DNA of 64,000 nt. It comes from Bacillota bacterium (GTDB lineage: Bacteria > Bacillota > Clostridia > Acetivibrionales > DTU013). Of the stretch, positions 35,633 to 43,986 are shown piece by piece (positions within the stretch are counted from its first letter, which is position 1; the number at the start of each line of letters is the position of its first letter). Location: the NCBI GenBank assembly GCA_023411575.1, contig JAEYOP010000063.1:1-64000 (forward strand), read 5' to 3'. Under the pieces are notes generated by a model. It did no database searches. It saw nothing but the letters and a program-made list of their open reading frames with translations, and was not told the DNA's origin. Made by a program: the position numbers and the translations under genes.

Positions 35633-37177
35633 CTAGTGCTTAAAATGCCGCATGCCGGTAAATATCATCGCAATTCCGTATCGGTTGCAGGCGTCGATCG
35701 ACTCCTGATCCCGTACCGAGCCGCCGGGCTGGATGATTGCCGTAATACCCGCCTTATGGGCTTCCTCGACACAGTCCGCAAAAGGCAGAAACGCATCCGA
35801 CGCCATCACGGCCCCTTTCGTCTTGTCCTTTCCGTATTCCACGGCGACCCTCAGGGAAGTGATCCGGTTGGTCTGTCCAGGCCCTATGCCGATGGTTTGA
35901 CCCGCCTTTGCCAGTACGATGCCGCTGCTTTTCGTATGCTTTACCACCTTCAGGGCAAATAAAAGGTCCTCAAGCTGCTCCTCTGTTGGCTTTGCCTCTG
36001 TGACGCACTTCATTTCCTCGGTATTCACAAGCTCATTGTTGTAGTTTTGCACCAGCAGCCCGCCGGTAACCTTTCTCATGTCATACGTCCCCGCAGGCAG
36101 CTTTGCAGAAATATTTCCCAACTGCAGCAGGCGGATGTTCTTCCTGGTCTTGAGGCTTTGCAGGGCATCTTCCGAAAAAGAGGGTGCAAGGACGATTTCA
36201 TAAAAAACCTTGTTGATTTCTTCGGCCATCGCGGCGTCCACTTCCCTGTTGGCGGCGACAACGCCGCCGAAGGGCGAAAGGGGATCCGCCTCGTAAGCCG
36301 CCACATATGCCGCGCTGATGGTCTCCGCGCTTGCAACGCCGCAGGGGTTGGCATCCTTTACGATCACCACTGTGGGATCGTCAAACTCTTTCAGAAGCTC
36401 AATCGCCCCATTGGCATCATTTATATTGTTGTAGGAAAGCTCTTTGCCGTGAAGCTGCCTGCAGTCGGTCATACACCCTATGTTGGGGCCGACCTCCCTG
36501 TAAAAGACGGCTTTTTGGTGGGGATTCTCCCCATACCGCATTTCCCGGGCTTTTTCAAACGTAAGGGAAAGGGTCTCCGGAAAAAATTCCTCTCCGAGCC
36601 TGTCCCTGAAATACTTCGCGATCAGCGCATCATAATGGCTGGTATGTTCAAAAACCTTGTACGCCAGTTTAAATCTGGTCCTGACAGAAACCTCGCCCGT
36701 GGCCTTCATTTCGGACAGAACCCTGCCGTAATCCGAAGGATCGACTACAACGACCACGCCCTTGTAGTTTTTAGCAGCCGCCCTGAGCATGGCCGGTCCG
36801 CCGGCATCAACCGCTTCGATAGCTTCTTCCAGTTCCGCGTTCCGATTCAAAACGTTCTGCCCGAACGGGCAAAAATTGACGACAACCAGGTCGATAGGCT
36901 CGATCCCCAGCTTTTTCAGTTGCTCCATATGCCCTTCGCTGCCGCGGACCGCAAGTATGCCGCCGAGCACCTTCGGATGGAACGTTTCGACACGTCCGTC
37001 AAGGCATTCCGGAAAGCCGGTGGCATCCGAAATAGTGGTTGCGGCAATGCCGGCATCCGCAAGAGCTTTTTGCGTGCCGCCGGCGGAAAGGATCTCGACG
37101 CCCAGCGCCTGCAGCCCAGCCGCCAGTTCTGCAAGTCCTGTTTTATCCGAAACACTGATCAATGCACGTTTTATCAT
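35633..37177 (-). CDS. purH: AICAR transformylase / IMP cyclohydrolase
   Basis: A 514-residue bifunctional enzyme for the last two purine steps. The IMP cyclohydrolase MGS domain is N-terminal (about 1-140: ALISVSDKTGL, SAGGTQKAL, GRVETFHPKVLGG). The transformylase domain follows, with RYGENPHQKA and VKHTKSSGIVLA. GGAGGG 8 bases before the ATG. It is downstream of purN by about 95 bases. Confidence 0.95.
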   Translation of the reverse strand: MIKRALISVSDKTGLAELAAGLQALGVEILSAGGTQKALADAGIAATTISDATGFPECLDGRVETFHPKVLGGILAVRGSEGHMEQLKKLGIEPIDLVVVNFCPFGQNVLNRNAELEEAIEAVDAGGPAMLRAAAKNYKGVVVVVDPSDYGRVLSEMKATGEVSVRTRFKLAYKVFEHTSHYDALIAKYFRDRLGEEFFPETLSLTFEKAREMRYGENPHQKAVFYREVGPNIGCMTDCRQLHGKELSYNNINDANGAIELLKEFDDPTVVIVKDANPCGVASAETISAAYVAAYEADPLSPFGGVVAANREVDAAMAEEINKVFYEIVLAPSFSEDALQSLKTRKNIRLLQLGNISAKLPAGTYDMRKVTGGLLVQNYNNELVNTEEMKCVTEAKPTEEQLEDLLFALKVVKHTKSSGIVLAKAGQTIGIGPGQTNRITSLRVAVEYGKDKTKGAVMASDAFLPFADCVEEAHKAGITAIIQPGGSVRDQESIDACNRYGIAMIFTGMRHFKH

Positions 37178-37273
37178 TCTGCAATCCCTCCGGAAATTGA
37201 AGCACGAGACGGATTTCCTGCCCCGCCGCCCGATTCGGCCGGGATAAGGAACCTGTTCCTGTATCCCGCCCTT

Positions 37274-37900
37274 CTAGCCTTGAATACGGACTTTGCGTCC
37301 GTCCGGCACAAGCCGGCCTTCGCTGAACAGCCGGATCGCCTTCGGCAGGAGTTCCCATTCGGCCTCCTGCATTACCCTGAGCTGCAGCGACTCCGGCGTA
37401 TCGTCCTGCTTTATTTCCACGGCTTTTTGCAGGATGATCGGGCCGGAATCGTATTCAAAATCAACAAAATGGACCGTCGCCCCCGACACCTTTACACCGT
37501 ATTCCAGCGCCTTTTGATGCGGTACAATGCCATAATAGCCCTTCCCACAGAAAGCGGGGATCAGCGAAGGATGGATGTTGATGATCCTGTTCCGGTACAC
37601 TTCGACGAAGCCCGCTCCCAGCATGGATAAAAAACCGGCAAGTACCACAAGCCCGACATCGAGCCGCTTAAAATGCTCCACCAGCGCCCGGTCATACTCT
37701 TCTGCCGCCGCATAGTTCTTTTTGGATATCACCGCCGTGGGGATATGGTTCTCCTGCGCCCGCTGCAGAGCATAAACCCCTTCCTTGCTCGAAACAACCG
37801 TCACGATTTCGCAGCCGGCCAGATATCCGTTCCGGATCTTGTCCATGATGGCCTGCAGATTGGTGCCGCCGCCCGAGACCAGTATGCCCAGCTTTAACAT
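37274..37900 (-). CDS. purN: Phosphoribosylglycinamide formyltransferase
   Basis: A 208-residue folate-dependent enzyme. Seen: GILVSGGGTNLQAI (phosphate site), the catalytic residues in RIINIHPSLIPAF, and GATVHFVDFEYDSGPII. Its start overlaps the end of purM by seven bases, so it is translationally coupled. Confidence 0.95.
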   Translation of the reverse strand: MLKLGILVSGGGTNLQAIMDKIRNGYLAGCEIVTVVSSKEGVYALQRAQENHIPTAVISKKNYAAAEEYDRALVEHFKRLDVGLVVLAGFLSMLGAGFVEVYRNRIINIHPSLIPAFCGKGYYGIVPHQKALEYGVKVSGATVHFVDFEYDSGPIILQKAVEIKQDDTPESLQLRVMQEAEWELLPKAIRLFSEGRLVPDGRKVRIQG

Positions 37901-38916
37901 AAATCGACTCCAGCCTCTCCCTTGATCACTTCCCCTATAATATAGGCTTTTTCGCCGAGGGATTCAAGGTATTTCACCACATCGCCGGCAATACCGGGAT
38001 TTACCGCCATAACCATTCCGATTCCCATGTTGAAGGTATTGTAAATGCTGGCGTCGCTGAGCTCGCCAAGCCTCTGGAGCAGCTTGAAAATAGGCGGCAC
38101 GGGCCAGGTGCCGAGCCGGATGCTGACCCGGAGTCCCTCCGGGATCATTCTCGGAATATTTTCAATAAATCCGCCGCCGGTGATATTTGATAACCCTTTG
38201 ACCGGGAATTTGTCTTTCAGTTGGAGAATGGTCTTCACATAAATTCTGGTAGGCTTCAGAAGTTCCTCTCCGAGAGTGGTGCCAAGCTTCTCCACGTGTT
38301 CGCGCAGCTTCTCCTCCGTCGGGTTCAAAAGCTTTCTGACCAGCGAATAACCGTTGCTGTGAAGACCCGAGGAAGCCAGTCCGATCAGGGCGTCGCCCTC
38401 CTGGATGGTCTTGCCGTCAATGATCTTTTTACGGTCCACGATCCCCACGGCGAAGCCCGCGATATCGTACTCGTTTTCGGGATAGAAGCCGGGCATTTCG
38501 GCCGTTTCCCCGCCGATGAGGGAACAGCCCGACATCATGCAGCCTTCGGCGACGCCCTTTACGATCTGCGCCACCTTTTCCGGCCTGTTTTTGCCAAGGG
38601 CGATATAGTCCAGGAAAAACAGGGGCTCCGCTCCCCCGCAGATGATATCGTTGACGCACATGGCCACGGCGTCAATGCCCACCGTATCATGCTTGTCCAT
38701 TAAAAACGCCATTTTCAGCTTGGTTCCGACGCCATCCGTGCCGGACACCAGCACCGGTTCCTCGTATTTGCTTTTATCCAGGGCAAAAAGCCCTCCGAAA
38801 CCGCCGATATCGGTCAAAACCTCCGGCCTGAAGGTCCTTTTCACATCGTTCTTCATAAGCCGGACGGCCTCATAACCGGCCTCCACGTCAACACCGGACG
38901 CCTTATAATCAATCAT
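37894..38916 (-). CDS. purM: Phosphoribosylformylglycinamidine cyclo-ligase
   Basis: A 340-residue AIR synthetase. Seen: DYKASGVDVEAGYEAV, VSGTDGVGTKLKMAF, GIDAVAMCVNDIICGGAEPLFFLDY (split motif of the family), and GGGFIENIPRM. Its ATG follows the purF stop without a gap, and GGAGG lies within the last purF codons. Confidence 0.95.
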   Translation of the reverse strand: MIDYKASGVDVEAGYEAVRLMKNDVKRTFRPEVLTDIGGFGGLFALDKSKYEEPVLVSGTDGVGTKLKMAFLMDKHDTVGIDAVAMCVNDIICGGAEPLFFLDYIALGKNRPEKVAQIVKGVAEGCMMSGCSLIGGETAEMPGFYPENEYDIAGFAVGIVDRKKIIDGKTIQEGDALIGLASSGLHSNGYSLVRKLLNPTEEKLREHVEKLGTTLGEELLKPTRIYVKTILQLKDKFPVKGLSNITGGGFIENIPRMIPEGLRVSIRLGTWPVPPIFKLLQRLGELSDASIYNTFNMGIGMVMAVNPGIAGDVVKYLESLGEKAYIIGEVIKGEAGVDLC

Positions 38917-40353
38917 TTATCTTCCTCCCCCACATGAAAATTTGTTTCCTTCCTCGGGAACCTCCATCGGATAGGATGAATTGAAGCACGCCGTGCAGAA
39001 GCTGCAGCGGGCTTCGGGCGCAATGCCCAGGAGCCCTTCCAGGCTCAGGTAGCCCAGACTGTCCGCTCCGATCATTTTGCAGATTTCATCCACCGTATAT
39101 TTGGACGCCACCAACTGCGCCGACGATGAAATGTCTATTCCAAAATAGCAGGGAAACTTATACGGCGGCGAGCTGACCCTCATGTGGACTTCCTTCGCGC
39201 CGGCGTCTTTGAGCATCTGCACGATCCTTCTCGTCGTCGTTCCCCGGACGATGGAATCGTCCACCATGACGACCCGCTTTCCCTCGATTTCCGCTTTCAT
39301 GGCATTGAACTTGATCCTTACGCCGGATTCCCTCTGGCCCTGCTCCGGCTGGATGAACGTTCTTCCTACGTACCTGTTTTTCAGCAGGCCCTGGCCGTAT
39401 GGAATGCCGGATTGCCTCGAATAACCCAGGGCGGCATTCAGGCCGCCATCCGGCGCGCCTATGACGACATCCGCATCGACCGGATGTTCTAAGGCAAGCC
39501 TCCGGCCCGCCTCGATCCTGGCCTTGAGGACGCTGGCGCCGTCGATAATGCTGTCCGGCCGCGCAAAGTATACAAATTCGAAGATGCAGAGATGGGACGG
39601 ATCCTTTTGTACCGTCTGAACCGACTGGATTCCTTCCTCCCCGATCAGGATGATCTCTCCCGGGCGGATGTCGCGGATCAGTTCCGCGCCTACCGCATCC
39701 AGCGCGCAGGATTCCGAAGCAAGAATGTACGAATTGTCCAGCCTGCCCAGGCACAGCGGCCGGATACCATGGGGGTCCCTCATGCCGATCAGCCTTTTGG
39801 GGGTGACCATTACAATGGCGTAAGAGCCTTTGATGATGCCCATTACCTTTTCAAGAGTTTCGACGATGGTATCGCTTCCGACCCTGTTCTGGGAAATCAA
39901 GTTTGCTATGACCTCCGTATCGCTGGTGGTCTGGAAGATGGCGCCCCTTTCCTCCATGGACGTCCTGAGCTCCGAGGCGTTGACCAGGTTGCCGTTGTGC
40001 GCCAGCGCCATCTGGCCTATCCTGTATTTGACCACCATCGGCTGCGCATTTTCCCGCATGCTGGCGCCCGTCGTGGAATACCGGACATGCCCGATGGCAA
40101 TGCGGCCTTTCAGGTGATTCAATACAACTTCGTTGAAAATCTCGGGCACCAGCCCCATGTCCTTGTGGTGGAGGATGACGCCGGCGTCATTGACCGCAAT
40201 GCCCGCGCTCTCCTGCCCTCTGTGCTGGAGGGCGTACAAACCGTGGTAGGTCATTCTCGCCACGTCATGACTATCGTTGTCGAATACGCCGAATACCCCA
40301 CATTCCTCATGGAGCTTCCCAAACATGATTTCTCCGGTTCTCTTGTCTGTCAT
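38917..40353 (-). CDS. purF: Amidophosphoribosyltransferase
   Basis: About 478 residues; the committed step of purine synthesis. A short propeptide (MTDKRTGEIMFGKLHEE) ends before the catalytic Cys of CGVFGVFD. Then come the Ntn glutaminase domain (YALQHRGQESAGI, GHVRYSTTG), the PRTase domain with VVMVDDSIVRGTT, and C-terminal Cys residues (CSFCTACF) expected to bind a 4Fe-4S cluster as in Bacillus. The start at 40353 has GGAGGAAGGA upstream and is one base after the purE stop. Confidence 0.95.
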   Translation of the reverse strand: MTDKRTGEIMFGKLHEECGVFGVFDNDSHDVARMTYHGLYALQHRGQESAGIAVNDAGVILHHKDMGLVPEIFNEVVLNHLKGRIAIGHVRYSTTGASMRENAQPMVVKYRIGQMALAHNGNLVNASELRTSMEERGAIFQTTSDTEVIANLISQNRVGSDTIVETLEKVMGIIKGSYAIVMVTPKRLIGMRDPHGIRPLCLGRLDNSYILASESCALDAVGAELIRDIRPGEIILIGEEGIQSVQTVQKDPSHLCIFEFVYFARPDSIIDGASVLKARIEAGRRLALEHPVDADVVIGAPDGGLNAALGYSRQSGIPYGQGLLKNRYVGRTFIQPEQGQRESGVRIKFNAMKAEIEGKRVVMVDDSIVRGTTTRRIVQMLKDAGAKEVHMRVSSPPYKFPCYFGIDISSSAQLVASKYTVDEICKMIGADSLGYLSLEGLLGIAPEARCSFCTACFNSSYPMEVPEEGNKFSCGGGR

Positions 40354-40354
40354 T

Positions 40355-40873
40355 TCAGAGTCCTTCCTCCGCGAGCTTTTTCTGAAGCTCCGCATTTCTT
40401 TGCTCCACCTTTGCGGCAAGCCCCTTTTTGTATTCCTTCATTTTTTCCCTTAACTCGGGGTGAAGCCCCGACATGATCTGCACCGCCAGCAGCGCGGCGT
40501 TGTCGGCTCCGTCCACCGCCACGGTTGCCACCGGGATTCCCGCAGGCATCTGAACGATGGAAAGCAGCGAGTCCAGGCCGTCCATGGTGGAGGATTTTAT
40601 CGGGATGCCGATGACCGGCAGGGGGGTGAATGCCGCAAGTACGCCGGGCAAATGGGCTGCCTTGCCGGCGGCCGCTATAATGACCTCAATCCCGTTGTTT
40701 TCGGCGTTCGTTGCAAATTCCGCCGCCTTATGCGGCGTTCTGTGAGCGGAACACACCAGGGTTTCCGTCTCCACGCCAAATTCCTTCAGAAGCTTGAGGC
40801 AGCTTTTTATAACCGGAAAATCCGAATCGCTCCCCATTATGACTGCGACTTTCGGAGCTTTATTGCTGTTCAT
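40355..40873 (-). CDS. purE: N5-carboxyaminoimidazole ribonucleotide mutase
   Basis: About 172 residues, class I PurE. Seen: VAVIMGSDSDFPV, SAHRTPHKA, AAGKAAHLPGVLAAFTPLPV and the SLLSIVQMPAGIPVATV segment. The matching synthetase purK is not in the window. The start at 40873 has GGAGGT 10 bases upstream; the ATG at 40891 is a fair alternative. First gene of purEFMNHD. Confidence 0.93.
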   Translation of the reverse strand: MNSNKAPKVAVIMGSDSDFPVIKSCLKLLKEFGVETETLVCSAHRTPHKAAEFATNAENNGIEVIIAAAGKAAHLPGVLAAFTPLPVIGIPIKSSTMDGLDSLLSIVQMPAGIPVATVAVDGADNAALLAVQIMSGLHPELREKMKEYKKGLAAKVEQRNAELQKKLAEEGL

Positions 40874-40912
40874 TCTATGTTGTACCTCCATGTCCTTTTC
40901 CTTATATTACCT

Positions 40913-41009
40913 GTTGTGCTGGTTGACTTTATTCATAAAGTTACCCAGCACAACGCGTGGTTTCCTGTTTTCAAACGTCAGACCTTCCCGGGCCTGACGC
41001 CTGAAAACA
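40913..41009 (-). promoter_or_regulatory. Two large hairpins in purE leader
   Basis: Hairpin A, 40913-40954, has a perfect 10-base outer stem (GTTGTGCTGG) and an inner 7-base stem (ACTTTAT/ATAAAGT). Hairpin B, 40966-41009, has TGTTTTC/GAAAACA and CGTCAG/CTGACG stems. They fill the leader between the permease terminator and purE. They do not match the purine riboswitch core. Confidence 0.5.
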
Positions 41010-41011
41010 AG

Positions 41012-41032
41012 AAGCCCGCTCCGGGCGGACTT
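41012..41032 (-). terminator. Terminator of purine permease gene
   Basis: AAGTCCGC and GCGGGCTT arms (one G-U pair) with a 5-base loop, followed on the minus strand by CTTGTTTTC. It lies 12 bases after the permease stop. Confidence 0.7.
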
Positions 41033-41044
41033 CGTTTGTTTGTT

Positions 41045-42427
41045 TTACTTAAACAGCAGGTTCAGGGCATCGACCAGATATTTCAGCAGGAAGAGCGCTG
41101 TTACTATATACATGATCGGATGGACCTCCTTCGCCTTCCCTCGGACGATCTTGGCCAGGCAGTAGAAGATGAAGCCGGCGGCAACACCTGTGGCGATGCT
41201 GTAGCTGAAGGGCATCACGACTGCCGTGAAGAAGGCGGAAGCCGCATCTTCGAACTCGGACCAGGCAACCTTTGCGATGGACTCCATCATAAGGATGCCG
41301 ACGATGATCAGGGCCGGAGCGGTTGCCGCGGCAGGAACCATCAATGCGATCGGTGAAAGGAACAGGGACACAAGGAAGAGGATGCCGACCACCGCCGAGG
41401 TCATGCCGGTTTTTCCTCCTGCTTCTATGCCGGCTGCGCTTTCAACGTAAGTAGTGGTGTTGCTGGTGCCGAAAAGAGCGCCGACGGAAGTGGCCGTCGC
41501 GTCTGCAAACAGCGCCCTGTCAAGCTTGGAGGAGAAGCCGCTGCCCTTCTGGAGGGATTCTTCGTCGGCGGCGTCGAATATTTTCGTCTTTCTTCCGGTT
41601 CCGAGGAAGGTGCCGATGGTGTCAAAGGTATCTGCAAGGCTGAACGCAAGGATCAGCGTCAAAATCTTGAATAACTGGGATGGGTCGCTGAAGAGGCCGC
41701 CTATATCCAATTTGAAGAAGGTCGGTCCCAGGGACGGAATGGCGAAATTCATTTCGGGAATCTTGGTAACACCCATGGGAATGCCGATCACCGTTGCCGC
41801 AAGGATGCCTATAAGGATGGAGCCCTTGACCCGGAGAAGCATCAGAACGACGATGATGACAACGCCGATCAGGGTAAGAACCGATACGGGGTCCGAGAAA
41901 TTAACCAGCGCAGGAATTACTTTGGAGAAAGCGCCGATGGGGTTTGCTTCGCTGTCCGGCGTGAAGTCGAGAAGATGTCCGTCCATGAAGCCGATATAGG
42001 CGATGAATAGGCCGATACCTCCGCTGATCGCATACTGCAGGGACTGGGGGATTGCATAGATGATCATTTTACGGATTTTGGTAACCGTGATGAGGATGTT
42101 GATGAGGCCGCAGATGAAAACGATGGCCAACGCCTGCTCCCACGGTATTTTCATGCCCATGCAGACCGTGAAAGTGAAGAACGCATTCATTCCCATTCCG
42201 GGAGCCAATGCGTAAGGGACATTCGCCACAAACGCCATGATGAAGGTTGCAATTGATGCCGCAAGAATAGTTGCGACGAATACGGCGCCTGCGTCCATCC
42301 CCGTTTTGGAAAGGATCTGCGGATTGACGAACATAATGTAGGCCATTGTTACGAATGTCGTCAGACCGGCAAGTACTTCCGTCCTGGCATTGGTGCCGTG
42401 CTCCTTGAGCTTGAAGAGCCTGTCCAT
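41045..42427 (-). CDS. NCS2 family purine permease (AzgA/PbuG type)
   Basis: A 460-residue, roughly 13-helix nucleobase transporter. Seen: TEVLAGLTTFVTMAYIMFVNP, ALAPGMGMNAFFTFTV, and LADTFDTIGTFLGTG, TTTYVESAAGIEAGGKTG typical of AzgA-like hypoxanthine/guanine permeases. AGGAGGGG lies 5 bases before the ATG. It stands just upstream of the pur operon on the same strand and is separated from it by a terminator. Confidence 0.92.
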   Translation of the reverse strand: MDRLFKLKEHGTNARTEVLAGLTTFVTMAYIMFVNPQILSKTGMDAGAVFVATILAASIATFIMAFVANVPYALAPGMGMNAFFTFTVCMGMKIPWEQALAIVFICGLINILITVTKIRKMIIYAIPQSLQYAISGGIGLFIAYIGFMDGHLLDFTPDSEANPIGAFSKVIPALVNFSDPVSVLTLIGVVIIVVLMLLRVKGSILIGILAATVIGIPMGVTKIPEMNFAIPSLGPTFFKLDIGGLFSDPSQLFKILTLILAFSLADTFDTIGTFLGTGRKTKIFDAADEESLQKGSGFSSKLDRALFADATATSVGALFGTSNTTTYVESAAGIEAGGKTGMTSAVVGILFLVSLFLSPIALMVPAAATAPALIIVGILMMESIAKVAWSEFEDAASAFFTAVVMPFSYSIATGVAAGFIFYCLAKIVRGKAKEVHPIMYIVTALFLLKYLVDALNLLFK

Positions 42428-42439
42428 ATACTACCCCTC

Positions 42440-42620
42440 CTAATAAATTAAGAAATAATTACTTTAACGGTCGTTTTGCACGACCGGCCAAGCCTTGCAC
42501 AAAATGCTGCAAATGTTCGTAATTTACTTCTTTCCATCCTCGTCGGGCCGTTTCGGGCGGATTCCCGGGACACTGCGCTGTCAGGCTCTGCGCCGGGCAT
42601 GTCCCGCCCGCCTTTTACCT
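42440..42620 (-). promoter_or_regulatory. Structured GC-rich leader of purine permease
   Basis: About 180 transcribed bases between promoter and gene. A GC-rich block (about 42530-42615) can pair GGGCGG with CCGCCC and GGGACA with TGTCCC around an inner GCGC stem. A later hairpin, CGGTCGT/ACGACCG (about 42466-42486), lies near the gene. The guanine riboswitch core is not present. It may be an unassigned regulatory RNA. Confidence 0.45.
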
Positions 42621-42625
42621 TATTA

Positions 42626-42655
42626 ATACTATCAAATGGATGCTCGGTTTGTCAA
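42626..42655 (-). promoter_or_regulatory. Putative sigma-A promoter of purine permease
   Basis: TTGACA at 42650-42655, an 18-base spacer, and TAGTAT at 42626-42631 on the minus strand. Confidence 0.55.
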
Positions 42656-42719
42656 TTACGAACCGTAAAAAATACGAACATTATTTTAGTTAACAAGCTT
42701 AATATTCGTGTTTTCGTCA

Positions 42720-43718
42720 TTATAAATAATGGAGCAGAAACATAAATGCGGGAAGGGTGAAAAGAGACAATATCGTGGTATAAATCACGTTATCGGTAGC
42801 CTGTCTGGAATCGGAGCCGTACTGTGCCGAAAGCGCTACAATCATGGCGGCGCAGGGCATTGCAAGATCCAGTATGACGATCGTCCGCACAAACGGATCG
42901 ATCCGATCCCCGAACAGGAGAAGAATCCCCAGAGCGGCCAATGGAATCAGCAGAAGCCGGAGAGCAGACAGCACCAGGGTCACAGGCTTTTTCACAATTG
43001 CCAGGAAGCTCCCCGCCGGATTGTCTGCCACCGAAATTCCTACAAACAGCATAACCAGCGGCAAAGTGCAATTCCCCAAAGGATTCAGGGCACTGTACAG
43101 CATTTTGTAAACCGCCGCGGCGGTTGAATTTCCCTGGATAACATGGTGAAGATTTGTTAATGCAAAGAGAAGGCCAAGCAGACATGCAACGGTGTTCGGA
43201 GAAAGGAACTTTTTCAGGGAATCCGTCAGGGAAAGCCCGATGTGCTTGCTCAGGATATATACACCCAGGGTCCACACAAGGATTTCAAAGGCGAGCACGA
43301 AGAATACCGCAACCACCACCGCCCGTTCTCCCAGGACGGATTTGAACAGCGGAAGGGCAAGATAGCCCACGTTTCCGAACATGGCGTGGGCTTTGAAAAC
43401 GTTCGCAGAAGCCCCTTCGAGCTTCATGAGCCTGCTGAAGAGCATCCCGGCCAGCAGCGAGAAAAACATGAAGACAACGGCCAGGAAACCGACCCATAGG
43501 CCATCCGACAAGGTCTTCGAGTCAAAATCATAGGAAGTCATGGTGGCCAGGATCAGCGACGGCGCCGTGATCCGGATCGCCACCTTTGACAGGACTGTGT
43601 CCGCGCCGTTCTGCAAAAACCCCGACTTTCTGGCGATGTATCCTACAATTGTCAGAAGCATCAGGGCAACCACCTGATTTATAATAATAGCGACGTCCTG
43701 CATGTTTCCCTGTCCCAT
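42720..43718 (-). CDS. AEC family transporter
   Basis: A 332-residue auxin-efflux-carrier family protein (PF03547) with ten hydrophobic helices arranged as two groups of five. Seen: IVGYIARKSGFL, HAMFGNVGYLALPL with the conserved Asn-Gly, and PLVMLFVGISVAD. Members export organic acids or similar solutes. The substrate is unknown. GGGAG lies 9 bases before the ATG. Confidence 0.88.
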   Translation of the reverse strand: MGQGNMQDVAIIINQVVALMLLTIVGYIARKSGFLQNGADTVLSKVAIRITAPSLILATMTSYDFDSKTLSDGLWVGFLAVVFMFFSLLAGMLFSRLMKLEGASANVFKAHAMFGNVGYLALPLFKSVLGERAVVVAVFFVLAFEILVWTLGVYILSKHIGLSLTDSLKKFLSPNTVACLLGLLFALTNLHHVIQGNSTAAAVYKMLYSALNPLGNCTLPLVMLFVGISVADNPAGSFLAIVKKPVTLVLSALRLLLIPLAALGILLLFGDRIDPFVRTIVILDLAMPCAAMIVALSAQYGSDSRQATDNVIYTTILSLFTLPAFMFLLHYL

Positions 43719-43801
43719 TCCGCCTTACTCCCATTCGATCCCGATAAGGTTATTCAACAGCAGTACCGCAAGCAAATCAAATTACCCGCGGTGAGTGCGT
43801 T

Positions 43802-43983
43802 TTAGTCTTCGTAATGTCCTTTCAGGGACAAAATAAAAACATTGCCGTTTCTTTGTATATCTTTAAGCAGTTCATTTATTTTTCGAACGATACTCTTATC
43901 TGTTCCATGCTTCTATCGATCATATCCAGATATTCTGCATTACGGGCAGCTTTGATTATCGCATTGTATTTATCAAGGCTCAT
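43802..43983 (-). pseudogene. Decayed toxin-antitoxin remnant (YoeB-like tail)
   Basis: A 35-codon open frame (43983 to TAA at 43876) starts MSLDKYNAIIKAARNAEYLDM and looks like the N-terminus of a small type II antitoxin. Its end overlaps, one frame over, a run reading KINELLKDIQRNG then ILSLKGHYED and a stop at 43802. KINELLKDIQRN and a final GHYED/GHYDD are hallmarks of YoeB toxins, with the middle deleted. The locus therefore seems a fused, deleted TA pair. The ATG is three bases behind the guaA stop, with GGGAA six bases upstream. Confidence 0.45.
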
Positions 43984-43986
43984 GAA

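Noticed and set aside
36047..37630. A 527-codon plus-strand open frame opposite purH/purN
   Set aside because: Antisense shadow of two certain pur genes; no ribosome site or domain pattern.
39592..40476. A 294-codon plus-strand open frame opposite purF
   Set aside because: Antisense shadow; purF motifs on the other strand are complete.
43720..43790. IEWE-stop sequence before the AEC gene resembling the guaA C-terminus
   Set aside because: Only four residues agree, the codons differ and upstream residues show no GuaA similarity.
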